Numbered from the stretch's first letter, positions 11,266-23,345 are shown. The stretch is DNA of 34,898 bases from Podaxis mareebaensis (GCA_018524725.1 JAEUWP010000571.1:1-34898); one strand, 5' to 3'. Program-made: numbers and translations. The notes: generated by a model not told the origin, from the letters alone.

Positions 11266-14261
11266 ATGACCTCCCTGCCCATCCATGCAGCTCTCAACTT
11301 CCCAACGGCTACATCACATCCATCCTTGACTTGTCTTCAATGGTCCGCTGATGGTCAGCTATGCTTCGCCACAAAGAACGTCGTGTATATCTTGGTATGG
11401 TTGCTGAGCTTACACCTCCAAAACGGACTTGATACCGAGCTCATGTTCCCAGACACCTGAATATGGAATTACCCACGATAACGCGTCAGCAATAAAATCT
11501 TCACTGAAGCAGGAAAACGTGTCTGATCTGGCGGTAGGAGGATGGTTTAGGACGATAGTGCAGTTCGATTCGAGTGAGGGTTGCAAATGGCCTGAGTATT
11601 CGCAAGGCACGTTTATCCTTCCCGAAATTACCGCAGTTATCTTCACATTCTCGAAGTATAGACTGGGGCGCGGTCTCCCTTGGGTCTATCGATCTGAATC
11701 TGTGGGCTGTTGCCATTTCTCCATCCAACTTGTCCAATACTTCAGGGCAAGTATTTATCAGACCCTGAAAATACACGTCGCTAATGTTTCGTGTTAGGTG
11801 TATTCTTGCGACTCTGAGTTCAAACCTGGACCTCAGTCTTTGGATAGCGACCCGGAACTCTCTCAAAGGAGAGTGGGTGAAAGTCTTCGATGCCGTGCCA
11901 TACCTTCTCGAAAGGTTTCGGATGACACTGTCTAACCATGGCCAGACGGCGCAGACGCTCCGAGCTCAAGTCGTTAGTAGGTCTCCGAAAGTATAGTATG
12001 CGAAGTACCGACCTAACGTCGACGAAATCCAGGTATATGCTGGTCACCTCAAGCCGACTTCGGTATTATACCCCTTCCAAGATGCGACGGTTCATTGCTT
12101 ATGGCTGGAAACCGTGCTGGCAGCATTTTGTTCCTGAGGTAGCCCCAATCTTCTCGGGTGTGCGTGGAGGTTGTCAATTCATTGCCTAGGTTTGCTCAGG
12201 GCTCCCTTGAACTTGTGCATGATCTATCGCTGAGCGACCAGTGGATTAGCAGCGTAGCATTTTCAACATGGACTTGCGTCGAACCAGGAAAAAGTGATTT
12301 TTACGCTCTTCGGTCCTTGTCGCCTAAATTCTTATAGCTACTTTCATCCAGCGTCTGGCATTCTAGCATATGGGACATCAACCGGAGCGGTGGGACTCGT
12401 TGAAATAACACAAACCCTCGTTGAGAAGGAAGATTCGCTATTTGGACCGGAATACCTTATTCAAATGTCTGTTCAAGACATGGGGCTCATCCACCAACCT
12501 GATAAGTCAGGACTGACGGCCTTGCGTTGGATCATCCCCCGCACGGGCAGTGTACGTGCTCGGCGCACACTTTCCGTCACATCAACTGACTGTCCGAAAG
12601 CCCATTTTGGTTTTCAGCAAACCTGGAAAACTGTTCCTCTGGTCTGCTCCGTCGCAAAGTGGCAGCTGGTCCGGCCTTCGAACTCTTACATTCAGGCTGC
12701 AAAAGATCCATAACTCATCTTCGGCTCTTCACCCTATCACAGGGCTCAATTATATCGCATACAAAGACATCTTAGTTGTCACCCTCGCTGATGGGTCCTT
12801 CCACGTTGTTCACCGCCTGTCTTCTGATCCTTCATGGTCAGAAGACGGCCTTACTTCTCAACAGCTATCTAAAGTTGCCAGATCAGTATTCGTCGAAACA
12901 CAACATGGTAATGTGGATTCAGTGGACATGAATCGGATTACCGGTGCGACCTCGTTCGACAACATGTCCACCATCGTTTGGACGCAGGAGTAAGCCAATC
13001 CCTATGATATCTTATCAAGGTACCCTAATGTGCCTGTGCTAGGACCATGCGTCCATCAGACTTCAGTTATAAACACGAAGCTAAACATAATAGTTGCTTG
13101 GTTGTCGCCCAACTCTGGGACGATGTCAAGGATTCCGATGATCTTGTGCTAGAGAACCTAGCGCATCTCTTGGATACAGTAAAAGCTTGTAAGCATCTCT
13201 TGCGCATTGCTGCTGGTGATAACAGTTGACCCTGTTGTTAGCTTCAGGACGTGGTCCCCTTGATCTCCTTCGACCCTATCTATTTCGGCTGAGTGACAAA
13301 GCAAAACTCAACCAGCTCCTTCCTCGTCTTCTTCAAACCCTTCCAGCGTCCCTGGACGATCATTCTTCGACAATTGTCATACCACCTTGTACAGCATTCC
13401 TCTCGGATGAAGTCAGACGAAGATTCAGGGAAAGTTTGTCTCGACATCTCTTCGGGTATGATGCCCTTGTGTCATTGAGGATGCGATTGATCCTTGCCGA
13501 CTTGACTTGGGTGAGCAACATCTGGTTGCCTATTGAGGACATAGGGATTGCGTCCTAACGTGCGTGTCCAGAAACTCTCAAATACTGAGGAAAAACGGCA
13601 CGAATGTGGACTCGTCGCGCAAGACCTTCTCAATGCAATTTCGCATAGATCGTTGCGTACAATTCTTAGGCACCTGAGTGCCGTGGCCAGCTTATTACAA
13701 CGTGAGTCTTACGTGGCTTAGCATTCACAACTACTGAAATTCGACGTTCCGCTAGCTGATGACACCCCTTTCGTCCTGCGAACAGTGATACAGTCGCTAT
13801 TACCCGGCTCACCATCCGACCTCTCTGCAGAGGCAGAAGCTTTATCACAACAGGTTCAAGCACGGATACCAATACATGGTTCCGAAACAGGTGGCCAAGC
13901 CCACCAAGAAGAGCACTGTCCTGCATGTGGCGTCGTGGTTCCGTTACGAGATATCACCACGGCAGTATGCGCCAATGGACATAAATGGAGTACGCCACAT
14001 GTCTCCTGAGTGTTGTTCATACTTATCCCCTGATCATGAATGTCAGCTCGGTGTTCTATTACGACGTTCTTGTTATCAACGCCGTCCGTCCGTACGTGCA
14101 TAGGCTGCAGTCGCAAGGCATTCCTACCACTTTCATCGCGCCCGTCACCGGAACAAGTGAATTGGTTGCCTCCATTAGCTCGTGGATGGATTGTGGAGGA
14201 ATTATTGGAGGCGGTGCAACGTTGTTTGTTTTGCAACAACAGCTTTGTCAGGGTCCTGTGA
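11266..14261 (+). CDS. RNA polymerase III factor TFIIIC, 90-kDa-type subunit
   Basis: Thirteen exons: 11266-11394, 11453-11606, 11662-11746, 11798-11976, 12033-12138, 12190-12293, 12352-12551, 12601-12989, 13043-13188, 13242-13510, 13572-13701, 13756-13989 and 14047-14261; 779 aa, frame closed. The N-terminal half matches the TFIIIC 90-kDa N-terminal domain, a WD-type propeller (LQWSADGQLCFATKN at about 24-38; EYSQDWGAVSLGS near 90; ILATLSSNLDLSLW near 125; SPQADFG near 190). The C-terminus is the TFIIIC zinc finger: C685, C688, C702, H706, C711, C726, C729, then C768 and C771. It would act in the nucleus in the DNA-binding assembly factor for tRNA and other Pol III genes. Introns 2 and 3 begin with GC rather than GT. 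The N-terminal start is an ATG at 11266 with phase-0 splicing after codon 43. Confidence 0.88.
11607..11661 (+). other. GC-AG intron 2 of the TFIIIC90 gene
   Basis: The exon ends CGCAAG and the intron opens GCACGT, closing with TATAG. Joining gives the family motif EYSQDWGAVSLGS in frame. No nearby GT donor keeps the frame open. Confidence 0.75.
11747..11797 (+). other. GC-AG intron 3 of the TFIIIC90 gene
   Basis: The exon ends TTCAGG and the intron opens GCAAGT, closing with GTTAG. Joining produces SGCILATLSSN in frame. The GT at 11751 would shift the frame, so the GC donor is the best reading. Confidence 0.75.
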
Positions 14262-14505
14262 TACGACTGATTATGACGTTATCGCATATTCATCATCTTC
14301 CCTGAACAAAGATTTGGTATGTAAATTATTGACCTCCCCACCAGTGTTTAGCGAGGGCGGGTTGAACAAGGGATTCTGACCAGTTTAACAGAGTTAATCA
14401 TACATCATAAGAAAACTGAGCACTCCAACAGTCCGTAATGTCAATGGGAAACTATGCAGTGAGATATATCCAGCTGAAGCTTTGTCTCATGAACACACAA
14501 CATAC

Positions 14506-15053
14506 TTAATATCCAACACTGAGCAAGTAGTCACCGAGGCGCTCAACAATTGGTGTTGCTTCCGCAGCTTGTATGGGTGCAACATACTCAGCAACAAGGA
14601 CGGCTTGCTTGGTCTTGACAAGGATGATTCCATCAGCCTGGAAACAGAGGCTTGCGTTCAGAGTTGAATAAGAGGCGGTTAGTCGAATTCCACACACCTG
14701 CTTCTTTCCGTAGATGCTACGTGGATCCGCTGACAATGTGAAAAACTTTTGTCCCGCCGCACGAATGCCATTGGCTTGAACACGGGTCAAGTCGTCGTAC
14801 CCATTGACGATGTCTTTCTGTTCTTTATCCGAGAGCTAAACCTTGCGTTCAGGACAGGTGTGCATCGACTCGAGTTAAGATACTGACAATATACCCTGGG
14901 GACGAGGCCCATACACCTCCTTGCAGCCCGAGAATAGCAGCCTTAGCGATCTTGCCGGTAGCGAGGAGCTGATCATCGACGTATGCTGGGATCGACGAAC
15001 GCTGAATGCACAGTCTTATTTAACAACATGGCTAAAATACCTTGCCAGGACAT
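14506..15053 (-). CDS. Profilin
   Basis: Four exons: 15053-15041 (13 nt), 14985-14888, 14835-14698 and 14637-14506; 126 aa, the normal length of fungal profilin. The N-terminus MSWQAYVDDQL, the segment KAAILGLQGGVWASSPGY and the C-terminus ERLGDYLLSVGY are diagnostic. Profilin binds actin monomers and promotes ADP/ATP exchange. It delivers actin to formins through poly-proline, and the terminal aromatic residues here (W3, Y6, W32, Y126) form that poly-proline site. It also binds phosphoinositides at the membrane. The gene is tail-to-tail with TFIIIC90, 244 bp apart. The very short first coding exon was placed from the MSWQ|A junction; the GTATTT donor at 15040 is slightly weak. Confidence 0.93.
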
Positions 15054-16425
15054 GGTTCGTGAAGAGAGGGATAAGATGTGGTCGAGACAAGGAGAATAGA
15101 TCGCACGTTCACAGGAGGCCCAGTCGCCTCGATTGGTGAACCTGATGGCTCGGCGATTTCCAGATAACAACCCAAGAGTATTATGTAATTATCAGGTACT
15201 CGCTTGACGTCTTGGCCTTGAGCTGGCCCAGTGTTCGATCCTCTCAGCTCCATGAATATTCTAAGCGTTAATGGGTGTATGTCTGTGGTCGTCTCACGGC
15301 CGCATATGATTGTAGACCTTGACCTCGCCTACGAGGGCCTAACAAGCGCTCTTAGCTCCCACAGTACTCTGATGACAAACAACCCAGCTCATTCATCGCT
15401 TCGCAGCATCATCAAATAATGCTTCGAAACTCCCACTATCTCTAACAGGACGTTCTTTCGCTTCCCATATCAGCACTTTGTCCCATGCTCGGCCTGCCGA
15501 CTTGGCATCGTTAATTGCTCCATTTGATGTTGTAACGCTGGCACGAGTCATTGAATACCTCTGTAATGTTGGCCCCTCACTCCGAATCGCCTACAATCAC
15601 CTACACACGCGTTTAATGAGCGGCAACCTCCTCACGTGGGGGATTCGAAGCTGTGGTTAAACCTACGGACTTTCTGGCTCCACCCAACTTGAACGAAACG
15701 GCCTTCTTTCGTTACCTTTAGGAGAGAAGAGGCTCTGCTGACCGAACTTCTACCATCCATGCTGCCATAACCTCACCGGAAAATCAGTATGACAAGGAGA
15801 ACAATTACGGATTTGGGGGACAGGCGCTGCAGGCTGAGGATATGGAGACATGGGGAATGACATAGCCCCCACTCTCACATTTTCTGGTTGTTTTCTGGTC
15901 ACTTTCTGGTCATACAACCGCACCTTCCACAGTCACTGTCATAGAGCGTGTACGAGATCCAGACTTGTGATCGAGAGCGACGAGATTGACATACAGAAGC
16001 CTCTCAGCGTCGCATTCCCCCTATGTTATTTTCGCTGCGTCGACGCTCGCGACGTCGTGAGTATATCATCCCTTTCAAACGGTCCATCCTCCGATCTATT
16101 TTTAGCTTCATTGTAATGTGTGGAAAGGTTCGGCATCAGCCGAAATACCGATGTTTTCCGCACTTTTGTCGGGGACAAACAGGGACAAAACCAAGCCAAT
16201 GTTCCTGACATGACATCAATAGGCATTCCTAGGACCTAGTTCCGCTAACTCCGTCGATGGAACACATCCGCCCTACAACAGTGCCGTCAATGGCTTCAAG
16301 TGCTGGCTTGATGGCCAGCTTGTATCAGCCAATCGTATTCGTCCCAAGTTCGGCCCATTGTCGTCAAACGAGAAATTCATGCCAGCAAAACCCATAACTC
16401 CTCCCGTACATTTTCCGGAAAGCCT
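15054..16425. other. Intergenic region between profilin and GH7-1
   Basis: About 1.4 kb with normal CpG, flanked by genes that both transcribe away from it, so it should hold both promoters. The ORFs inside are 60-88 codons and show no family motif or splice continuation. I see no RNA gene. Confidence 0.4.
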
Positions 16426-16426
16426 G

Positions 16427-16433
16427 TATAAAT
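16427..16433 (+). promoter_or_regulatory. TATA box of GH7-1
   Basis: TATAAAT lies 69 bp before the GH7-1 ATG. The same TATAAATGA string precedes the second GH7 gene. Spacing to the ATG leaves room for a leader of about 40 nt, normal for strongly induced fungal cellulase genes. Confidence 0.6.
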
Positions 16434-16502
16434 GATGGTCGAAGTCACCTAGCTCCAACATCCTTCGAGCTTCCTTCGACAGATCTCAGAACCTACTCCA
16501 CC

Positions 16503-18145
16503 ATGTTCCCGAAAGCAGCTCTTCTCTCTCTTTCCTTCCTCGCCGTTGCCTATGGCCAGCAGGTTGGCACCCAACAAGCCGAAACTCACCCTTCCCTTTC
16601 TTGGCAACGCTGCACGAGCAGCGGCTGCTCTTCCGTCTCCGGTAGCGTCGTCCTCGATTCTAACTGGCGCTGGCTCCACACCACCGAAGGCTATACCAAT
16701 TGCTACACTGGAAACGAGTGGGACACCTCCCTCTGCCCCGATGGTGCTACCTGTGCAAAGAACTGCGCCCTGGATGGTGCGGATTACAGTGGCACCTACG
16801 GCATCACCACTAGCGGCAACGGGTTGACCCTCAAGTTTGTCACAAGTGGACAGCAAAAGAACATTGGGTCGCGTGTCTATCTACTCGCCGACGAGAGCAA
16901 ATACGAGATGTTCAGCCTTCTCAATAAGGAGTTTACCTTCGACGTCGACGTCTCCAACCTCCCCTGTGGTCTCAACGGCGCTCTCTACTTCTCCGAGATG
17001 GACGCAGACGGTGGCATGAGCAAGTACTCCAGCAACAAAGCCGGTGCCAAATACGGTACTGGTTACTGTGATTCTCAGTGCCCTCGCGACATCAAGTTCA
17101 TTAATGGAGAGGTGAGCATCTCATGGTGCCTAAGAAGCGATAGGATTTATTATTAACTTTCTCTCACAGGCCAACGTCGAGGGCTGGGAACCCTCTGACA
17201 ACGACGCCAACGCTGGCGCTGGCAAATACGGCACTTGCTGTGGTGAGATGGACATCTGGGAAGCCAACTCCGTCTCCGCCGCCTACACTCCTCATCCATG
17301 CACCGTCAATGGCCAAACTCGCTGCGAGGGCGACGATTGTGCCATCAGCAGCCGTTACAGCGGTGTCTGTGACCCCGACGGTTGCGACTTTAACTCGTTC
17401 CGCATGGGCGACAAATCTTTCTACGGCAAGGGCCTCACGGTCGATACCGGCTCCAAGTTCACTGTTGTCACGCAGTTCCTCACCAACAATAACTCCACCT
17501 CCGGTACTCTCTCTGAGATCCGCCGCTTGTATGTCCAGAACGGTAAAGTCATTGCCAACTCGAAGACGGCCGTGTCCGGGATGGATGCATACGATTCAAT
17601 TTCACAAGATTTCTGCGACGCGCAAAAGCAGGCGTTTGGAGATACCGACAGTTTCGGTGACCATGGTGGTTTGGCACAGATGGGCAAGGCGATGCAGAAT
17701 GGAATGGTCTTGGTGATGAGTGTCTGGGACGACCACGCCGCCAACATGTTGTGGCTGGATTCCAACTACCCCACCGACGGTGACCCATCCAAGCCTGGTA
17801 TCGCTCGTGGTACCTGCCCCACTGATTCCGGTAAGCCTGAGGACGTCGAGTCCTCTGCCGCAAGTGCCTCCGTCACCTTCTCCAACATCAAGTTCGGTGA
17901 CATTGGCACCACTTACACCAATACTGGATCCCCCACAAACCCTCCTACCGGGACTACCACTACCTCTGCTAACGGCGCCACTCAGACTAAGTATGGTCAA
18001 TGGTGAGCGCTTTCTTGTACGCTTGGCTATGGCGATGACTGACAAGGGTGTTTTTAGCGGTGGCCAAGGCTGGTCTGGCCCAACTGTCTGCGCGTCTGGC
18101 TCTACTTGCCAGGCTCTTAACCCCTACTACAGTCAATGCCTTTAA
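16503..18145 (+). CDS. GH7 cellobiohydrolase I with C-terminal CBM1
   Basis: Three exons: 16503-17111, 17170-18002 and 18058-18145; 509 aa. A signal peptide (about residues 1-18, cleaved after AYG) leaves QQVGTQ, the usual mature GH7 N-terminus. The GH7 domain runs to about residue 453, with the catalytic signature GEMDIWE: nucleophile E229, assisting D231 and acid/base E234. A short Thr/Pro/Ser linker (about 454-474) joins a 36-residue CBM1 (YGQCGGQGWSG...C...YYSQCL, four Cys) that binds crystalline cellulose. The enzyme is secreted and processively releases cellobiose from the reducing ends of cellulose. The last intron splits the first CBM1 cysteine codon (TG|C), so nearly all of the CBM is a separate exon. 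A paralogue without linker or CBM lies 1.8 kb downstream in tandem. Confidence 0.97.
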
Positions 18146-19829
18146 GTTATTCAGTAAAATAGATGCTCGTTATCTAAAAGATCTCAATGTAAAGCTTCCT
18201 AGCTTCTAATCCGTATGCCTCATTCTACGCTCGATTCTCAATATCTGTGAACGACAATCTGAGTTGGTTATACCTGAGTAGTTCAATTCTGGGGTGAATT
18301 CCTTGGCTATATAGTGATAAGAGTCCTTGGAAATCGATTCATCCAGATCCTATTTTACTTCCTTCAGTCGAGCAAGTAACAAAGTCTTAAATAAGGGCAC
18401 CTGTGTATGTAGCTCCAGAATGTGAGAATTTGGCAAACTGAGCCGCAGGGATGTATAACAGCGAAGTGAAGATCGACAGTGGTACTCTGCAAGATTCAAT
18501 GAATGCGAGAAGTTGTCTGCGGATCTGGATTTAGATGTATTGAGGTAACGAAGAGATGTACTAGGACATAGGTGCGAAGATCAGGGAAGGAGTTTCCGGG
18601 TATGGAGTGTTACGCCTACTTCCGAATGACCAGGAATCTTTTCTCTAGTTGCCATTAAGGCCCATGATACTTCGGATCCCAAATCACCAAGATCCTACCA
18701 AAGGATGACCTCAGTGTCAGGCGGGACATGCCGAGTCCACCAAGAAGTTGATATCCAGTCCAACGCTTTACTCTGGATGCTCCATACCTTCAACTTCGGT
18801 AAAAGCTGTTACAGTCACTGGCAGTTATCTAAACCCGAGTCATTTCCTGAGGTTTATTGGCTGATTATCGGGAGCTGCGGGTGATGCAGCGTTGAAGCCG
18901 AACTTCTGAACGACGTCATTTCAGCTCAGCGCCGGTTGAGAAGAAAGAGAGAAAGTCTGTACCGGGTCAATTTGTGCCTTAGCATATAGTGTGAAGTATT
19001 GGCGATGTAACCGGTAGAATTTGAAGATGTTGGCTCCGCGGAAAGCAAACGCTCGGGTTGTGTTCGGGTAAGCATGGCCACTCAGTGTGCAAATGACATC
19101 TATTCCCCTATTCCCAATGCAATCAAATCATTTTGTGCAAAATCAAATATTTGCACATGTTTATTTCGGCTTCCAAACTTTAAACAGGTTCAAAGTTCTA
19201 ATAATAGTCATCCGATGTCAACATACGTCGCGAAGCCATAAAATTCTCAATCTCACTCCACAAGTACTCCACCCACAGGCAATATGCCCTGCTCGTTATC
19301 AGGCTCCCTAACAGTCAAATGATGCCTGCAGAAACCGAGGTTTACCCTCGTAAAATCCAACCCATGATGTTCTTAGCTTAAGCCCGTTCACTGCTTGCGC
19401 CGTTTATGCTTATAAAGTGGCCATTCCACAGAGGCGTTGAGCAGACAGGAATGCGGATATAGTTGTTAGGCTTAAAGAACGTCGAATCACATTGTCACTG
19501 TACTAAACAAGTCCCAACTGCCTCGCTGTCAAGAGTCCATAGACACAATCTAAAAATAACCCACTCTGCCGCGCGCCGCAAGTCCGGAGTCTTTCAGAGG
19601 AACTGTACTTCATCAGAGTGATATCCAATATTCCAAAAGAAGTATTTTAACTATTCATTTGTGCGTTCCCTCACGGCGATGCCGAGCAAACCAAGCCGAA
19701 AACTACACCTGCAGGTGGAGTTATCAACCTCAACCGCTCTCGATGCTAAGCCTCGCAGAACCCCCATTTCAGCGAGGTAGATTCCAGCATATCGCCTCTT
19801 ATTTTTCCGCTCAACACCTTTCCTAACGG
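18146..19829. other. Intergenic region between the two GH7 genes
   Basis: About 1.7 kb with normal CpG. The first part holds the 3' end of GH7-1 and the last few hundred bases should be the GH7-2 promoter. No ORF longer than about 75 codons and no recognisable motif. No trace of a third gene or transposon that would explain the tandem duplication. Confidence 0.4.
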
Positions 19830-19836
19830 TATAAAT
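19830..19836 (+). promoter_or_regulatory. TATA box of GH7-2
   Basis: TATAAAT lies 99 bp before the GH7-2 ATG, matching the box of GH7-1. An out-of-frame ATG at 19857 falls about 20 bp after the TATA box. It is probably at or upstream of the transcription start, but would give an overlapping uORF if included. Confidence 0.55.
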
Positions 19837-19935
19837 GACACACCAAAAGTGCTACAATGTCCCCAGTTCCCACCAAAGAGTCACATCGACCCAAACTCGA
19901 GCCAGACTTTCGAAAACTACCTATACCTCAGCAGC

Positions 19936-21355
19936 ATGTTTCCAAAACTTGCTCTCCTTTCTCTATCCTTCCTCGCGGTTGCCTACGGCCAACAAGTAGG
20001 CACCCAACAAGCCGAAAACCACCCCTCCCTCAGCTGGCAACGTTGCACCTCCGGCGGCAGCTGCCAATCTGTCTCTGGTAGCGTCGTCCTCGACGCTAAC
20101 TGGCGTTGGCTCCACACCACCGAAGGCTATACCAACTGTTACACCGGGAACCAGTGGGACGCCACGCTCTGCCCCGATGATGCTACCTGTGCAGAGAACT
20201 GCGCCCTGGACGGCGCGGACTACGGTGGCACCTACGGTATCTCCACCAGTGGCAATGCATTGACCCTTAAGTTCATCACAAATGGACAACAAAAGAATGT
20301 TGGGTCGCGTGTATACTTGTTGGCGGATGACTCCACCTACGAGATGTTCGAGCTCCTGAACAAGGAGTTTACCTTCGATGTTGATGTCTCCAACCTCCCT
20401 TGCGGTCTCAATGGGGCTCTCTACTTCTCCGAGATGGACGCCGATGGTGGCATGAGCAAGTATCCCACCAACAAGGCTGGTGCCAAGTACGGTACGGGCT
20501 ATTGCGACTCGCAATGTCCACGCGACATCAAGTTCATCAATGGCGAGGTAAGCATTTCCCCCACATGCGTAACACGGCATAAATAAATATGTTATCTAGG
20601 CCAACGTTGAGGGCTGGGAGCCCTCCGACAACGACGTCAACGCTGGTACTGGCAAATACGGCACTTGCTGCGGTGAGATGGACGTCTGGGAAGCCAACTC
20701 CATCGCTGCCGCCTACACTCCTCACCCATGCACCGTCAACGGCCAAACTCGTTGCGAGGGCGACGACTGCGCCATCGAAAGCCGTTACAGTGGCGTTTGC
20801 GATCCTGATGGCTGCGACTTCAACTCGTTCCGCATGGGTGACCAGTCCTTCTACGGCAAGGGCCTCACCGTCGACACCAGCTCCAAATTCACCGTCGTTA
20901 CACAATTCCTCACTGACAACAATTCCACTTCGGGCACGTTGAGCGAGATCAGGAGGTTGTACGTTCAGAATGGACAGGTCATTGCCAATTCGAAGACAGC
21001 CGTCGAAGGCATGGATGCGTTCGATTCAATTACACAAGATTTCTGTGACGCGCAAAAGCAGGCGTTTGGGGACACCAACAGCTTTGGTGACCATGGTGGT
21101 TTGGCACAGATGGGCAAGGCGATGCAGAATGGAATGGTCTTGGTGATGAGTATCTGGGACGACCACGCCGCCAACATGTTGTGGTTGGATTCCAACTACC
21201 CCACCGACGGTGACCCATCCAAGCCTGGTATCGCTCGTGGTACCTGCCCCACTGATTCTGGCAAGCCCGAGGACGTGGAATCCTCTGCCGCCAGTGCCTC
21301 CGTCACCTTCTCCAACATCAGGTTTGGTGATATCGGATCCACCTATGCCAACTAA
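19936..21355 (+). CDS. GH7 cellobiohydrolase I without CBM
   Basis: Two exons: 19936-20547 and 20600-21355; 455 aa. Signal peptide of about 18 residues (cleavage after AYG, mature QQVGTQ). Catalytic signature GEMDVWE with E230, D232 and E235. The intron sits at exactly the position of the first intron of GH7-1. The protein ends GDIGSTYAN right after the catalytic domain, so it has no linker and no CBM1; I see no CBM remnant in the DNA after the stop. Like GH7-1 it should be a secreted cellobiohydrolase, but unanchored, which in this family favours high-solids or amorphous cellulose. The proteins are close paralogues, and one 173-bp stretch of exon 2 is almost identical to GH7-1 at the DNA level. 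Confidence 0.96.
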
Positions 21356-21449
21356 ATAAGGTAGCTAGCCTCCCTTTGTACGAACCGTCAGCGAAAAAGA
21401 TTACAAATGTTTGATTTGGATGATTGTATGATTGTGTCTTGAGCTCATG

Positions 21450-23345
21450 CTACGCGTCTGCACCGGATGCGGCCTTGTATTGTATCGCCGATGTTGTCAC
21501 CTGAGAGATCTTGATGAATGCTTCCAAGAGAGCTGGAACGACGAATGGCGACTTCCGTTCTCGTTCAACATCTTTGAGGACGGCTTCCATTTCCCTTCGC
21601 TTTGCTCGTTCTACCCCAAGCTCTTTCTCTGTTTCGAGTTGCCTCGTGCGCGCCGCTTCAAGTTCCTTCTCTATTCCTTGTAACCGTATTTTGCCGACTA
21701 TACAGAGTATCAGTCGTGAGTCAAGGAACTTATGGATGGCATAACCTACAGGCATCGTCATTCGTGTCAGCGAGAGGATATAGAGAAAGCTTGGGGGGAA
21801 TATCAGCGGCATTCAATTTGCGCAACTCTTCAACAATGTTGTTAAATTTATCGACACCTGTCGTTGTTTGGTTTTTCAGGTCAATCAACTCCTTCCTAAG
21901 ACGTTGGACTGCGGATAGGTTCCCCGAGTGTGGGGTTGACATAGTCAACGAAGGACGCAGGGGACCTGATTCTGATTGGCTTGTGGGCCCAGGAGGCGGC
22001 GCAGTTACTGGGGAATTAGGAGGAGCGGTCTGAGGACAGTCAAGTTGTCGGGTTCTATTGACTAACGACGCAAAGGACCATTGAGAGGATGTCATTCCGG
22101 GGATTTCAGGACTTTGTTGTGGCTGGTTCGTAGAGGCTTGGGAAATGGACATCGCCAACGAGGGAGGCCGTGAAGCTATTGTTGATCCCTCTGATTCATG
22201 CGTAAGATCTACGTGGGATCTTGTCCCGGTATGATTTTGCTTTGAGCCGTTTCCATGCGACCAGAAGAGAGGAGGGGAGGGTTGTTCCTAGGAAATTGAG
22301 TCAGAGCGTTAAAAGATGGCTTCCACAATTGTAGAAGGGGGTAAATCACGCGTTTCACGTTTATTTCAGAATGACCTTGGCTAACTTGGGATTCTGAGCG
22401 CCGTGGCCTGGGTTTTGGGCCTAGGGGAAGGTTGCGAGTCGGCTGGGGAAGGGTTGGAAAATTAAAAAATGAAGGGACTTGTGCACATATACTCACCGAT
22501 GGTAAAGATGCCTCCACTGGTTCCAGCTTTGGCCGTAACGACGGCCCCAAGGACGTCCTCATTTCATCCAAGAACCTCTCTGCTGCTCGTTTATTCGTCG
22601 TCATGGCCACCGACTCAGCTTGCGTAACCTGATGGCCTTGGTCGTTGGAGCCATTGTTATGACTATCACCGGATAGATGCCCCAGAGGACGCGGATAAGG
22701 GTGAAATCTTTCTACTGGAGGTTTGGGAAAAGGGTTAAGATGTTGGTTATACGGACGAGGGGGAAGGACACCCAAGATGTTCGAGCATTGGGGAGTCTGA
22801 GGAAGTGGGTCCTGATGCTCGAGGTAAGGGTCGTAGTTCGGGTCTTCGCGAATAGTCATGCTAGTTCTACGGTGGAGGCAACAGGAAGGCGATAAGGTTA
22901 GCTATGCCTGTGGGCCAGAATTGGAGAAAGCTTGTCTCTTAGTACATTGATAATTTTTTTCGGGATGCGAGTTGTTCATCTCTGAACTCGCCTTGATGCG
23001 GAAGTGTTACGCGTTTGATCAGGTTGGTTACAAATCTACCCTGGGATATATCGATTTCAATTCTAGTCGATTCGTGGAACACGCGCAGAAGGGGAGGACG
23101 TTATGCACCTTGTCGTGTGGCGCAATTGGCCAGAAGAATTCCAGAGTTCCGTGGGAGAGGAATACAATATTGCCTCGTTTTGGATGAGGAAAACCGAGGT
23201 CTGTCAAATCATTGAGAAGTCGCTGGTAGGCGTCTGGGGTATATTTGGAGAAGAACTGGGTCGCCTTTAGGCCGCCATATTTGATAGTGATGACGATGTT
23301 TGATGACATGGATTTCTTCGCTCGGGAAGGGGGTGGTGGCGGCAT
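21450..23345 (-). CDS. Unrecognised protein: N-terminal globular part, Pro-rich middle, C-terminal coiled coil
   Basis: Proposed exons: 23345-23040, 22901-22497, 22442-22386, 22287-21750 and 21697-21450; 517 aa. Junctions 2-5 are well supported by frame continuity. The first junction (GTAGAT donor at 23039, acceptor at 22902, 138-nt intron) is less sure; without it the right part would be a 401-aa protein from the ATG at 22859. Residues about 14-80 (IVITIKYGGLKATQFF..., then GFPHPKRGNIVF) look like a small folded domain, faintly PB1-like. The middle is low-complexity and rich in Pro, Gln and Ser. The last exon encodes a strongly charged helix (IEKELEAARTRQLETEKEL...) predicted to be a coiled coil. 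Function unknown; possibly a scaffold or regulatory protein. Confidence 0.55.

Noticed and set aside
15231..16226. ORFs of 60-88 codons between profilin and GH7-1
   Set aside because: Short, mutually overlapping, and located where both promoters are expected.
19963..20580. 205-codon minus-strand ORF antisense to GH7-2, and similar long antisense frames at 17602-18045 and 20537-20905
   Set aside because: These are mirror frames of the GC-rich, strongly codon-biased GH7 exons; no independent motifs, and the sense frames are unambiguous.
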